Positions 9,162 to 17,473 of a stretch of 35,473 nucleotides of DNA are shown here, one piece after another. The notes beneath the pieces are model-generated. The model worked only from the letters and a program-made list of their open reading frames with translations, was not told the DNA's origin and ran no database searches. The stretch's first letter is position 1. The number at the start of each line of letters is the position of its first letter. Origin of the DNA: Vicinamibacteria bacterium (GTDB lineage Bacteria > Acidobacteriota > Vicinamibacteria > Vicinamibacterales > UBA8438). The stretch covers positions 1-35,473 of the forward strand of contig JAJEEU010000074.1 of NCBI GenBank assembly GCA_022820825.1. Reading direction: 5' to 3'. The position numbers and the translations under genes are program-made.

Positions 9162-9167
9162 TATAGT
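9162..9167 (+). promoter_or_regulatory. -10 element of the PIG-L gene, probably leaderless
   Basis: TATAGT ends 5 bases before the ATG at 9173. Transcription starting at the usual distance would begin at or next to the start codon. No Shine-Dalgarno sequence is visible, which fits a leaderless mRNA. Confidence 0.4.
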
Positions 9168-9172
9168 GCCGC

Positions 9173-9931
9173 ATGCCGGCGGCGGCCCGCATCCTGCTGA
9201 TCTTCGCGCACCCGGATGACGAGAGCTTCATCGCCGCCGGCGTCGCGCGCCGGTGCGCGGACAACGGCGGGAAGGTGGCGCTTGTCACGGCCACGCGCGG
9301 CGATGCGGGACGGGTCGGGGAGCCCCCGCTGTGTGCGCGTGACGAGCTGCCGGAGCGCCGCGAGCGGGAGCTGCGGGCGGCGGCTGACGCTCTGGGCATC
9401 TCGGAGATCGACCTGCTCGACTACCGCGACAAGCACCTCGGGGACGCGCCGGCAGGAGAAGTGCGGGACGTCCTGGCCGCGCGCATCCGCCGCTTCCGGC
9501 CGCACGTCGTCGTTACGTTCGATCCGAACGGCATGAACGGCCATGCCGATCACGTCGCCATCTCGCGCTTCACGCTCGACGCGGTAGCGGCCGCGGCCGA
9601 TCCGCGCTGGTCTCCGGCCGGTGCGCCGTCCCATCGTGTGCAGCGCCTGCTGTGGAACTCGCCCGTGCTGCCGTGGGAAGTGACGCAGCCGAAGGATCTC
9701 CGGCGGGAGCCGGGCGTGGACTTCGCGGTGGACGTCGCGGCCCAACGGACGGCGAAGGCGGCGGCGCTGCGCGCGCACCGCACGCAGAACGTGCCCATCG
9801 ACCGCTGCTTCTTCAGCAAGCGCGATGTCGACCGCATCCTCGGCCTCGAGCTGTTCCGGCAGGCATGGGGCCCGCCGCTGCGCCGCGTGCCGGAGGACGA
9901 CGTGCTCGCCGGCGTCGACCTCACGGACTGA
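9173..9931 (+). CDS. PIG-L/LmbE-family zinc deacetylase
   Basis: 252-aa cytoplasmic protein without a signal peptide. The N-terminal AHPDDE (His13, Asp15/16, Glu17) and the later GHADHVAI (residues about 122-129) are the zinc-binding and catalytic signatures of the LmbE/PIG-L family, which removes acetyl groups from N-acetylglucosaminyl conjugates or related amides. A Rossmann-like N terminus (ARILLIFAHPDDE) and VVVTFDPNGMNGHADH are typical. The natural substrate is unknown; family members act in mycothiol, bacillithiol, GPI or antibiotic pathways, none of which is indicated by the neighbours. The gene abuts a truncated monooxygenase fragment, suggesting the local order arose by rearrangement. 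Confidence 0.92.
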   Translation: MPAAARILLIFAHPDDESFIAAGVARRCADNGGKVALVTATRGDAGRVGEPPLCARDELPERRERELRAAADALGISEIDLLDYRDKHLGDAPAGEVRDVLAARIRRFRPHVVVTFDPNGMNGHADHVAISRFTLDAVAAAADPRWSPAGAPSHRVQRLLWNSPVLPWEVTQPKDLRREPGVDFAVDVAAQRTAKAAALRAHRTQNVPIDRCFFSKRDVDRILGLELFRQAWGPPLRRVPEDDVLAGVDLTD

Positions 9932-9965
9932 ATCGGCGCCACCGCGCTCAAGTCGGCGGAAGGTT

Positions 9966-11363
9966 TCACGCGGCGGGGATGTCCAGGACCACCAGCGTGA
10001 GGTCGTCGTCCAGCGCGAGGTCCGGCTTGCCGACCCACCGCGTCACCTGCGCCACCACGTGGTCGGCCCAGGCTTGCGCAGGCAGCGCCGCCTGGTCCGC
10101 CAACAGGTCGCGCACGCGTTCCAACGCGAACAGCGCACCATCTGGCGCCCGGGCCTCCACCAGCCCGTCGCTGTACAACACCAGGCGGTCGCCGGGCGAC
10201 AGCTCCAGCTCGGTGGCGACAAAGCGCTCGTCGGGCAGCAGGCCCAGCGCCGCGCCGCGCTCGCCCACCTCGCTCGCGGTGCCGCCGCCGGCCGACAGCA
10301 GCAGGGGGTGCGGGTGTCCGGCGTTGGCCAGCAATACGCGGCGGGCAGCGAGGTCGACACAGGCGTAGACCGCGGTCACCAGGTTCCCGGCAAGCTGGTC
10401 GTAGAGATGCCGGTTCATGCCCGCCAGCATCTCGGCCGGCCGCCCGGCCATGCCCGCCCGGGAGGCCGCGCCCGTCTTCACCATCGAGGCGATCAGCGCC
10501 GCCGGAACGCCGTGGCCCGAGCCGTCGGCCAGCAGCACGCCGAAACGACTCTCGTCGATGGGGAAGAAGTCGTAGAGATCGCCGCCGACAGCGCTCATCG
10601 GCTCGTACCGCACGGCGCACGCTCCGCCCGGCACGGGCGGCAACGCGCGCGGGAGGAGCGACTGCTGGAACTGCCGGGCCGCCTGCAGCTCGACGTCGAT
10701 CACGGCGAGTCGCCGCTCGTTGCCGAAGGCCCGCAGCACCAGGGAGTAGCTGATCGCGCCGGCAAAGGCCAGGATCCCAAGCGGCTGGACGCTGACGTTC
10801 CAGATCAGGCCCAGCAGCCCGAGGCTGTCATGAACGACGGTGGCGACGATGACGACCAGGCCCACCAGGACGATGCGATCTTCGGGGCGGCTGCGGATCT
10901 CGCCGGCGGCCATGTTCAGCAGCACGATGGCGATCCACGCCAGAACCAGCAGCAGGTACGCGTTCATCGACGCTCCGGGCGCGCCGCTGCCGATATCGAT
11001 TGCGGTCGCGGCAACCGCGAACACGAGCTGCGCCTGCCAGATGCGGCGAAACGACCGGTAGCGGCCGGCACCCCAGTAGTGCTCCATGAAGACGAACGTC
11101 GTTACCGTCAGAAAGTAGAGACAGACCGGTCCCGCATGGTCCCAGACAACGGCCGGGACCAGTGGTGCGAGGTTGCGCGTGGAATCGAGATCCACGAGCG
11201 TCCGCAGCCCGAACAGGAACAGGCCCGCGCCGAAGGCCGGCAGCTCCAGGTTCTTCCCCGACCGCAGGATCGCCGCCAGCAGCATCAGGCTGAGCCCGTT
11301 CGTGAACAGCACGGCGCCGAACGCGATGCTCAGGACTTCCAGGTTCGATTCAGCGGGAGACAT
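9966..11363 (-). CDS. Membrane-anchored SpoIIE-type PP2C phosphatase
   Basis: 465-aa protein. The first ~220 residues hold about seven hydrophobic segments (for example VLSIAFGAVLFTNGLSLMLL and YLLLVLAWIAIVLLNMAAG), like a 7TM sensor region. A short helical linker (LQAARQFQQSLLP) leads to a PP2C_SIG/SpoIIE domain. Metal-binding and catalytic motifs are intact: SAVGGDLYDFF, LLADGSGHGVPAALIA, LVLYSDGLVEA and LALDDDLTLVVLD. These enzymes dephosphorylate anti-anti-sigma factors or similar partners; no STAS or HPK partner is encoded nearby, so the partner must be elsewhere. ATG 11363 is the first start giving a membrane N terminus. It is divergent from the operon at 11520. Confidence 0.92.
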   Translation of the reverse strand: MSPAESNLEVLSIAFGAVLFTNGLSLMLLAAILRSGKNLELPAFGAGLFLFGLRTLVDLDSTRNLAPLVPAVVWDHAGPVCLYFLTVTTFVFMEHYWGAGRYRSFRRIWQAQLVFAVAATAIDIGSGAPGASMNAYLLLVLAWIAIVLLNMAAGEIRSRPEDRIVLVGLVVIVATVVHDSLGLLGLIWNVSVQPLGILAFAGAISYSLVLRAFGNERRLAVIDVELQAARQFQQSLLPRALPPVPGGACAVRYEPMSAVGGDLYDFFPIDESRFGVLLADGSGHGVPAALIASMVKTGAASRAGMAGRPAEMLAGMNRHLYDQLAGNLVTAVYACVDLAARRVLLANAGHPHPLLLSAGGGTASEVGERGAALGLLPDERFVATELELSPGDRLVLYSDGLVEARAPDGALFALERVRDLLADQAALPAQAWADHVVAQVTRWVGKPDLALDDDLTLVVLDIPAA

Positions 11364-11451
11364 CGTGCTGGCGGGCGCCCATCGACAGGTTGGCGGCGGC
11401 GCGGCCCGCGTGGAGCGCGAGCCGGGGCACCGGCATCGTAGCACGCGGCGG

Positions 11452-11457
11452 TATAAT
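11452..11457 (+). promoter_or_regulatory. -10 element for the operon at 11520
   Basis: A consensus TATAAT 62 bp upstream of ATG 11520 in the divergent intergenic region. No good -35 at 17 bp. A CCCGC/GCGGG hairpin (11490-11505) lies in the predicted leader immediately before the TGGAGG ribosome-binding site (11508-11513). Confidence 0.5.
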
Positions 11458-11519
11458 CGCGTCCGAAGCCGACTAGTCCGTAGCGAAACCCCGCGTCGCA
11501 GCGGGACTGGAGGACCGTG

Positions 11520-12488
11520 ATGCCGCGTACAGCGATTACCGTGGCGGGCGTGCTGTTGATGCTCCTGCCCGCCATGTCGGCGGCGCAGTCCGGTGGCGGG
11601 GATTCGGATACGGGCCGGACGCCGTGGGGCGATCCCGACCTGCAGGGCTTCTGGACCAACAAGACGACGACCCCGATGGAGCGTCCCGGCGAGTACGAGG
11701 GACGGGCTGCGCTCAGCGACGAGGAGCGCGCCGAGCTGGATGCGCGCGCCGCGAGCTTCGTTGACCGCCCGCCGCCGCCGGGCAGCACGGGCGCGTACAA
11801 CAGTTTCTGGGTGGAACGAGGCACCAGGTCCTCCCAGACATCGCTGGTGATCGACCCGCCGGACGGACAGCTTCCCGATCTGACCGACCGCGTGCGGGAG
11901 CGTGACGCACACGTGGCCGCCTCGCGCAATGCGGCGCCCGACAACTACACGGACCTGAACCTGTACGACCGCTGCATCACGCGCGGCCTGCCGGGCGCCA
12001 TGATTCCCGGGTTCTACAACCACAACTACCAGATACTGCAGACGCCCGACCACGTGGTCATCCTCGTCGAGATGATCCACGACGCGCGCATCGTTCCGCT
12101 GGAGGGGCGCTCGCACGGACCGTCCGGCGTGGGGCAGTGGCTGGGCAACTCGAGCGCCCGCTGGGAAGGCGACACGCTGGTGGTCGAGACGACCGGCTTC
12201 AGCCCCAGGCACGATGAACGGGCAGTCAGCAACGGGCTGTACCTGGTGCACGCGTCGGGCCCGCAGTTGCATCTCGTGGAGCGTTTCACGCGCATCGACG
12301 CGGACACGATCGACTACCGGTTCACGGTGAACGACCCGCTGACGTACGCGCAGCCGTGGACCGCCTCCACGCCGATGAGCCGCATCGACGGGCCGCTCTA
12401 CGAGTACGCCTGCCACGAGGGCAACTACGGCCTGGAGAACATCCTGGCCGGCGCGCGGACCGCGGAGCGGGAAGCCGCCTCGAAATAG
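11520..12488 (+). CDS. Secreted TPWG-family protein, member 1 (unknown function)
   Basis: 322-aa secreted protein of a family I cannot tie to a named domain; six members occur in this window. A signal peptide ends near MSAAQ. Family blocks in order: TPWGDPDLQGFWTN with PMERP; SLVIDPPDGQLP; LYDRCITRGLPGAMIPGFYNHNYQ; QTPDHVVILVEMIHDARIVPLEGR; RWEGDTLVVETTGF; LHLVERFTRIDADTIDYRFTV; and the C-terminal YEYACHEGNYGLENILAGAR. Two conserved cysteines (in DRC and YAC) could form a disulfide, and the alternating hydrophobic blocks suggest a beta-rich fold (inference). ATG 11520 is preferred to GTG 11517 because TGGAGG is then six bases away. First gene of an operon with member 2, a carboxylesterase and member 3. 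Confidence 0.85.
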   Translation: MPRTAITVAGVLLMLLPAMSAAQSGGGDSDTGRTPWGDPDLQGFWTNKTTTPMERPGEYEGRAALSDEERAELDARAASFVDRPPPPGSTGAYNSFWVERGTRSSQTSLVIDPPDGQLPDLTDRVRERDAHVAASRNAAPDNYTDLNLYDRCITRGLPGAMIPGFYNHNYQILQTPDHVVILVEMIHDARIVPLEGRSHGPSGVGQWLGNSSARWEGDTLVVETTGFSPRHDERAVSNGLYLVHASGPQLHLVERFTRIDADTIDYRFTVNDPLTYAQPWTASTPMSRIDGPLYEYACHEGNYGLENILAGARTAEREAASK

Positions 12489-12500
12489 ACGCGGCGCGAC

Positions 12501-13448
12501 ATGCAACCCGTGCGCCCACTGCCGCTCGCAGCGCTCCTGTTGGTGTTCCCGCTACAGGGACTGGCGCAGCCGGCGGCCGGCGGCGGCATACCGCGCACGC
12601 CGTGGGGCAGTCCGGTCCTGCAGGGCGTGTGGACCAACTCGTCCCTCACGCCGCTGGAGCGGCCGGAGGAGTACGGCGAACGCGAGTTCCATACCGCGGA
12701 GGAGCTGGAGGAGCTGCAGCGCGGGGCGGTCCAGGGGCGGATCGATGCCCTGCCGGAGCCCGAAGCCACGCTGGCCGTCGAGTTCAGCGAGATCTGGATG
12801 GAACCCGGACCGCTCAGCGGGCGCACATCGCTGGTGACGGGGCCAACGGGCAAGATTCCGGCCTACACCGCCGCGGCGCAGGAGCGGCTGGCCGACGGCC
12901 TGCGGCAGCCGCTCACCCAGCGCGCCGATTCCCACGACGACCGGGGCTACAGCGAGCGCTGCCTGCGCTTCGTCACCGGCGGCCCGCCGATGATGGCGTT
13001 CCCGTTCGCGCCGCTCCTGCAGATCTTCCAGACGCCCGACCATGTCGTGATCCAGACCGAGGAGAACCACGAGATCCGGGTCATACACCTCGACGGGCGC
13101 CCCCGTATCGATCCGCGCATCCGGCTCTGGCGGGGCGATTCGCGCGGGCGCTGGGAGGGCGACACGCTGGTGGTCGAGACCGTCAACTTCAACGGCAAGG
13201 GCGGCTTCAGGGGGTCTGCGGCGGCGCTGCACCTCACCGAGCGCTTCACGCGCGTCGATGCGGAAACGGTCCTGTACGAGTTCACGGCCGACGACCCCGG
13301 TACCTGGACGGAGCCGTGGACGGCGGAGATGCCGCTCAAGGTGTCGCCCGCACCGCTGTACGAGCACGCCTGTCACGAAGGGAACTACACGCTGCCGCTC
13401 GTGCTGAACGGCGCCCGGGTGCAGGAGCGCGCCGCGGAGGCGCCATGA
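12501..13448 (+). CDS. Secreted TPWG-family protein, member 2 (divergent subgroup)
   Basis: 315-aa protein with a signal peptide (PLAALLLVFPLQGLAQ). It keeps TPWGSPVLQGVWTN, QTPDHVVIQTEENHEIRVIHLDGRP, RWEGDTLVVETVNF, LTERFTRVDAETVLYEFT and YEHACHEGNY. The central block is changed: instead of DRCITRG.PG...YNHNY it reads SERCLRFVTGGPPMM with no YNHNY. Member 4 shares this ERCL...GPP variant. The stop codon overlaps the start of the carboxylesterase gene in ATGA, so the two proteins are probably made in fixed ratio. Twelve bases separate it from member 1. Function unknown. Confidence 0.85.
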   Translation: MQPVRPLPLAALLLVFPLQGLAQPAAGGGIPRTPWGSPVLQGVWTNSSLTPLERPEEYGEREFHTAEELEELQRGAVQGRIDALPEPEATLAVEFSEIWMEPGPLSGRTSLVTGPTGKIPAYTAAAQERLADGLRQPLTQRADSHDDRGYSERCLRFVTGGPPMMAFPFAPLLQIFQTPDHVVIQTEENHEIRVIHLDGRPRIDPRIRLWRGDSRGRWEGDTLVVETVNFNGKGGFRGSAAALHLTERFTRVDAETVLYEFTADDPGTWTEPWTAEMPLKVSPAPLYEHACHEGNYTLPLVLNGARVQERAAEAP

Positions 13449-15130
13449 AGCATGTCCGTGTAACGCTCTGCGCGGCGATGATGGCGCTGGCGGCGGCCTG
13501 CGGCCAGCCGCAGGTCGACGCGCCGCCGCCAGCGGCGATGCTGGATCCCGACGTTCCCGTCGCGATCACGGGCGGCGAGATCCGGGGCGCGCCCGCCGGC
13601 GGCAACCCGGACATCGTTGCCTTCAAGGGCGTGCCCTACGCCGCGCCGCCGGTGGGCGGCCTGCGCTGGCAGCCGCCCCGGCCGGTCGTCGCGTGGGACG
13701 GCGTGCGCGACGCTACGGCGTCCGGACCGGTCTGCATGCAGACCGGTCCGGCCTGGATACGCGCGCCGGACGCCGGCGAGGACGATCCGGAGAGCGAGGA
13801 CTGCCTCTTCCTCAACATCTGGGCGCCCCGCGAGATCGAGGCGCCGCTCCCCGTAATGGTCTGGATACACGGCGGCGGCTTCTTCAACGGCGCGGGGTCG
13901 CTCCCGATCTACGACGGCACGCGGATCGCGGAAAACGGCGTCGTGGTCGTGAACATCAACTACCGGCTGAACGTCTTCGGGTTCTTCGCGCACCCCGCGT
14001 TGTCGGCCGAGTCGCCGCATGGCGCATCGGGCAACTACGGTCTGCTGGACATGGTGGCCGCGCTCGAATGGGTGCGGGACAACATCGCCGCGTTCGGCGG
14101 CGATCCCGACCGGGTCACCATCTTCGGGGAGTCGGCCGGCGGCGGCGCGGTGATGGCGCTGCTGCTGGTCCCGCAGTCCGAGGGCCTGTTCCACGGCGCC
14201 ATTTCGGGCAGCACCTGGGTGTACGGCTGGGACCGTGAATTGCGCGAGCCGCTGGGCGATTGGCTTTCTGCCGAAGGCCAGGGCGTGCAGCTCGCCGAGT
14301 CGCTGGGAGCGTCCGGCGCTGCGGCCCTGGACACGCTGCGGGCCGCCACGTCCGAGGAACTGCAGGCGGCGGCCGACGCCAATGCCGGCAGTCTGATGCT
14401 GCGGACCGGGTACGTCTGGGCGCCGAACGTCGACGGCTGGATCATTCCCCGCGACCCGCTCGCCATGTACGAGGCGGGGCTCCAGCACGACGTGCCGCTC
14501 ATCACCGGGATGATGTCCGACGAAGGCATCGGAATTGCCCAGCGGTCGGATATCGAGGATGCGGAGGCCTTCGAGTCGTACGTGCGGACCGTCTATCGGG
14601 GCGTCGCGGACGAGATGATCGCGCACTACGGCGTCACGTCGCCGGAGGCGGCCAGGCCGGGCGTTGCCCGACTGATGAGCGACATGCGGTTTGCAGGACC
14701 GGTGCGCGTGCAGGTGGAGACCCACGCGCAGGTCTCGTCGCCCGTCTGGCTGTACCACTTCACGCGCGTACCGCCAACCGCCCTCGGCTCCGCCGTGAAC
14801 GGCGCCTACCACGGCGGGGATCTCGTGTACTGGTTCGGTACGCTGGCCGCCGGGCCCGGACCGCCGGGTGGACGCCCCCATCCGATGGCAATCCACGGCG
14901 ACTGGACCGACGCCGACCGGCGGCTGTCGGAGACGATAATCGCCTACTGGACGCAGTTCGCCGCCACGGGAGACCCGAACCGCGACGATCTGGCGGCGTG
15001 GCCCGCATTCGAGCCAGCGGACGGCCGGCACCTCGACCTGGGCGAGACCGTGACCGGCGGCGAGCGGCTGCACGAGGCGGCCGGCGGGTTGTTCAGGCGC
15101 TTCGCGGCGAGCCAGCGCGCGGGGACGTAG
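13445..15130 (+). CDS. Lipoprotein type-B carboxylesterase
   Basis: 561-aa serine esterase. The N terminus (MKHVRVTLCAAMMALAAACGQ) ends in a lipobox-like AAAC, so it is probably a lipoprotein. Type-B carboxylesterase signatures follow: FKGVPYAAPPVGGLRW, EDCLFLNIWAP, MVWIHGGGFF (oxyanion hole), FGESAGGGAVM (nucleophile Ser, about residue 230), SDEG (acid, about 357) and AYHGGDLVYWFG (His, about 456), so the triad is complete. Predicted to hydrolyse carboxylic esters at the cell surface. Its start overlaps member 2 by ATGA; member 3 follows after 39 bp. An odd feature is a perfect 30-bp DNA palindrome inside the coding sequence (13722-13751). Confidence 0.95.
   Translation: MKHVRVTLCAAMMALAAACGQPQVDAPPPAAMLDPDVPVAITGGEIRGAPAGGNPDIVAFKGVPYAAPPVGGLRWQPPRPVVAWDGVRDATASGPVCMQTGPAWIRAPDAGEDDPESEDCLFLNIWAPREIEAPLPVMVWIHGGGFFNGAGSLPIYDGTRIAENGVVVVNINYRLNVFGFFAHPALSAESPHGASGNYGLLDMVAALEWVRDNIAAFGGDPDRVTIFGESAGGGAVMALLLVPQSEGLFHGAISGSTWVYGWDRELREPLGDWLSAEGQGVQLAESLGASGAAALDTLRAATSEELQAAADANAGSLMLRTGYVWAPNVDGWIIPRDPLAMYEAGLQHDVPLITGMMSDEGIGIAQRSDIEDAEAFESYVRTVYRGVADEMIAHYGVTSPEAARPGVARLMSDMRFAGPVRVQVETHAQVSSPVWLYHFTRVPPTALGSAVNGAYHGGDLVYWFGTLAAGPGPPGGRPHPMAIHGDWTDADRRLSETIIAYWTQFAATGDPNRDDLAAWPAFEPADGRHLDLGETVTGGERLHEAAGGLFRRFAASQRAGT
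13722..13751. repeat. Perfect 30-bp palindrome inside the carboxylesterase gene
   Basis: The left half CCGGACCGGTCTGCA is followed directly by its exact reverse complement, with no spacer; the centre is TGCATGCA. It encodes SGPVCMQTGP and nearby residues of the esterase, so it does not disrupt the frame. Its role is unknown: binding site, folded mRNA segment or coincidence. Confidence 0.95.
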
Positions 15131-15169
15131 CAACGGTCGCAGGACATCAGGGATCCGAAGGAGGTCGCG

Positions 15170-16174
15170 ATGCGGAGCAACCCGGTCGCAACGTGGTCGG
15201 CGCCGGCGGCGGTCCTTGCGGCGGTCCTCGCGATGACTGCGATCCCGGCCGGCGGCCAGGAGCGCTGGACGCCGCCGCGGACGCCCTGGGGCGATCCCGA
15301 CCTTCAGGGCGCGTGGACCAACGGCACCCTCACGCCGCTGCAGCGTCCCGCGGAGCTGGCCGCGCAGGAGTTCCTGAACGACGAGGAGCGGGCGGTGCGC
15401 AATGTCACCACCCGCCTGCGCGACGACGGGCCGGTGCAGGGGCCGGTCGGGTTCTACAACGACTTCTGGCTGGAGCAGGGCGATCTGTCGCGGCGCACGG
15501 CGCTGCTGGTCGACCCCCGCGACGGGCGCTTGCCGCCCGTGACGCCCGCGGAGCGCGAGCTGCAGGCGTCACGGCGCGACTCGTACACGGACTCGCACCT
15601 GGCGCACGGCACCCGCTTCGATTCCTGGGACGATTTCAACACGCTCGACCGCTGCATCACGCGCGGCATGCCGGGGCTGATGATGCCCGGCTTCTACAAC
15701 CACAACTACCTGATCCTGCAGACGCCCGAGCACGTGGCGATCCAGGTGGAGATGATTCACGACGCGCGGATCATTCCGCTGGACGGCCGCCCGGGCCCGG
15801 CGGCGTCCATCCGGCAGTGGCTGGGCAGCTCGCGCGGCCGGTGGGAAGGGAACACGCTGGTGGTCGAGACCACCGGCTTCACGGACAAGGTGCGCCGCCG
15901 GACGGGTTATTTCCCGTCCGTGGTTTTCGGCGGCGACGCCCGGCTCCACCTGGTGGAGCGGTTCACGCGCGTCTCCGCGGACACCATCGACTACCGCTTC
16001 ACCGTGACGGATCCCACCGTGTGGACGGCGCCGTGGACGGCGGCGATTCCCATGACGACCCTGGACGGGTCGCTGTTCGAGTACGCCTGCCACGAGGGGA
16101 ACTACGCGGTCCCCAACGCCCTGGCCGGCACCCGCGCCGAGGAGCGCTCCGGAAAGCTGGCAGCGCCCAGATAG
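15170..16174 (+). CDS. Secreted TPWG-family protein, member 3
   Basis: 334-aa protein with a signal peptide ending near IPAGGQ and an excellent ribosome-binding site (AAGGAGG, 15159-15165). It is a canonical member: TPWGDPDLQGAWTN, LQRPAEL, DRCITRGMPGLMMPGFYNHNY, QTPEHVAIQVEMIHDARIIPLDGRP, RWEGNTLVVETTGFTDK, LVERFTRVSADTIDYRFTV and YEYACHEGNYAVPN-type ending (here FEYACHEGNY). The spacing from the carboxylesterase (39 bp) suggests the end of the same operon. It converges with the molybdoenzyme gene. Function unknown; secretion and the co-transcribed esterase suggest a role in extracytoplasmic substrate processing (inference). Confidence 0.87.
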   Translation: MRSNPVATWSAPAAVLAAVLAMTAIPAGGQERWTPPRTPWGDPDLQGAWTNGTLTPLQRPAELAAQEFLNDEERAVRNVTTRLRDDGPVQGPVGFYNDFWLEQGDLSRRTALLVDPRDGRLPPVTPAERELQASRRDSYTDSHLAHGTRFDSWDDFNTLDRCITRGMPGLMMPGFYNHNYLILQTPEHVAIQVEMIHDARIIPLDGRPGPAASIRQWLGSSRGRWEGNTLVVETTGFTDKVRRRTGYFPSVVFGGDARLHLVERFTRVSADTIDYRFTVTDPTVWTAPWTAAIPMTTLDGSLFEYACHEGNYAVPNALAGTRAEERSGKLAAPR

Positions 16175-16203
16175 CCCGAGCGCCGCGCGCGGTGTCCGAC
16201 TGC

Positions 16204-17376
16204 TCAGGATACCCGCACGGTCCGCGGATACTGCTGGTGGTTCTCCAGGCCGGTCTGCTTGTATTCCAGCTCCTCGGGGGTGGGCTGCACGTGGCCGTCG
16301 ACGTCGGTGGCCCGCGAGACGAGCGTGTGCTCGCCCGGCGTGGCGCCGTCCCAGTCGAAACTGAACAGCTTCCAGGAGTACGTGTCCGAGGCCGTTGCGG
16401 GATCGAGCGTCGCGCGTTGCCACGCGCCGCCGTCCACGCTGACCTCGACAGACCGCAGCGACGTCCCGTCGTGCAGCACGAAGCCGTGCACCGTGTGGCG
16501 GCTGCCGGAGCGGGTCACGCGGGCGATCACCGACTTCACGCGCAGGCGGCTGATCTCGGTCTCGTGGAAGCTGACCTCGCCGTCGATCTCCTCGGCCCAC
16601 AGCGTGCGGTACCAGCGCGCCTGCCACTTGCCGAGGAAGCGGTCGGCCTGCACGCGGATGTGGTTGAGCCACTTGACGTTGCACACGCCGTACCAGCCGG
16701 GGACGACGAGGCGCAGCGGGAATCCCTGCTCGCGGGTGAGGGCCTCGCCGTTCAGCGCGTACGCCAGCAACGGCTCCGGCGTCATGGCGTCGGCGCGCGG
16801 CATGCTGCGGGCAAAGGGCTGGTCGACGTTGTGCGTCTGCCCGCGGAAGTCGACCGCTTCCTCGCCGTGGTCCGCGCCGAAGAAGACGACCTCCCGCGCG
16901 CGCGGCTGCAGACCGGACCGTTCGAGCACTGCCCGCAGCGGGACGCCGGTCCAGCGGCCGTTGCTGGCCAGCCCCTGGACCATGCGCGGGCTGTTGCCGG
17001 AGCACTCGAAGCCCGCGACGACGTCGGCGGCGCCCATACCGCGGAGCTCGTCGAGCGACAGCTCGGCGGGCCGCTCGACCAGGCCGCTCACCTTCAGCCG
17101 GAACGCCCCGGCCGCGAGCTCGGGCTGGTCGAAGTGCTGGATGGTGTAGAAGTCGTTCCTGTTCGTCAGCGGACCGTCGATCGTGCGGATGTCGAGCACC
17201 CGCCGCGTCGGACCGAGCGCGCCGGCCCCGAACTCGTCGGGGACGTCCGTGAACGGCACCAGCGCCTCGCCCTGCGCCAGCGCCGGCAGCGCCCATTCCG
17301 GCAGGCCGAGCATGCCCAGCCCGGCCGCGGCCAGTCCGCCCTTCAGGACCGCTCGACGGGTTGTTTCGTTCGCCAT
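16204..17376 (-). CDS. Tat-exported sulfite-oxidase-like molybdoenzyme
   Basis: 390-aa protein with a twin-arginine signal (TTRRAVLKGGLAAAG). The oxidoreductase molybdopterin domain carries the cysteine expected to bind Mo in FECSGNSPR (Cys125), with GFPLRLVVPGWYGVCNVKWL downstream. The C-terminal ~110 residues resemble the Mo-co dimerisation beta domain (VEVSVDGGAWQRATL, YSWKLFSFDWDG). This matches the sulfite oxidase/sulfoxide-type Mo-bis family of periplasmic enzymes; the true substrate may be sulfite or another oxyanion or organic compound. No heme domain or cytochrome partner lies next to it. The start at 17376 has GGAGGGAG upstream. It is divergent from the LON-led operon. Confidence 0.93.
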   Translation of the reverse strand: MANETTRRAVLKGGLAAAGLGMLGLPEWALPALAQGEALVPFTDVPDEFGAGALGPTRRVLDIRTIDGPLTNRNDFYTIQHFDQPELAAGAFRLKVSGLVERPAELSLDELRGMGAADVVAGFECSGNSPRMVQGLASNGRWTGVPLRAVLERSGLQPRAREVVFFGADHGEEAVDFRGQTHNVDQPFARSMPRADAMTPEPLLAYALNGEALTREQGFPLRLVVPGWYGVCNVKWLNHIRVQADRFLGKWQARWYRTLWAEEIDGEVSFHETEISRLRVKSVIARVTRSGSRHTVHGFVLHDGTSLRSVEVSVDGGAWQRATLDPATASDTYSWKLFSFDWDGATPGEHTLVSRATDVDGHVQPTPEELEYKQTGLENHQQYPRTVRVS

Positions 17377-17411
17377 TGCCCAGCTCCCTCCGCTCGCGTT
17401 GCGCCCGTGGG

Positions 17412-17420
17412 AGATTACCA
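17412..17420 (-). promoter_or_regulatory. Extended -10 candidate for the molybdoenzyme
   Basis: On the minus strand, TGG-TAATCT (17412-17420) is an extended -10 motif about 36 bp upstream of ATG 17376, back to back with the plus-strand TATAAT at 17435. Confidence 0.35.
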
Positions 17421-17434
17421 CAGCCGGGGGGCGA

Positions 17435-17440
17435 TATAAT
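17435..17440 (+). promoter_or_regulatory. -10 element for the nine-gene operon
   Basis: Consensus TATAAT in the divergent gap. Transcription from here would give a leader of about 150 nt before ATG 17599 that contains the whole structured element at 17474-17592. No clear -35 hexamer. Confidence 0.5.
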
Positions 17441-17473
17441 GCCCGACAGGCCGGATAGCGGTGAAGTACGGAA

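Noticed and set aside
9158..9778. Upstream continuation of the monooxygenase-remnant frame
   Set aside because: Past about 9157 there is no similarity to the intact homologue; the frame is antisense to the PIG-L gene.
11364..12506. Upstream extension of the SpoIIE phosphatase frame on the minus strand
   Set aside because: It is antisense to family member 1 and lacks any recognisable domain; the membrane region begins at ATG 11363.
12356..13444. Upstream extension of the carboxylesterase frame
   Set aside because: Out-of-frame shadow of member 2; the lipoprotein signal starts at 13445.
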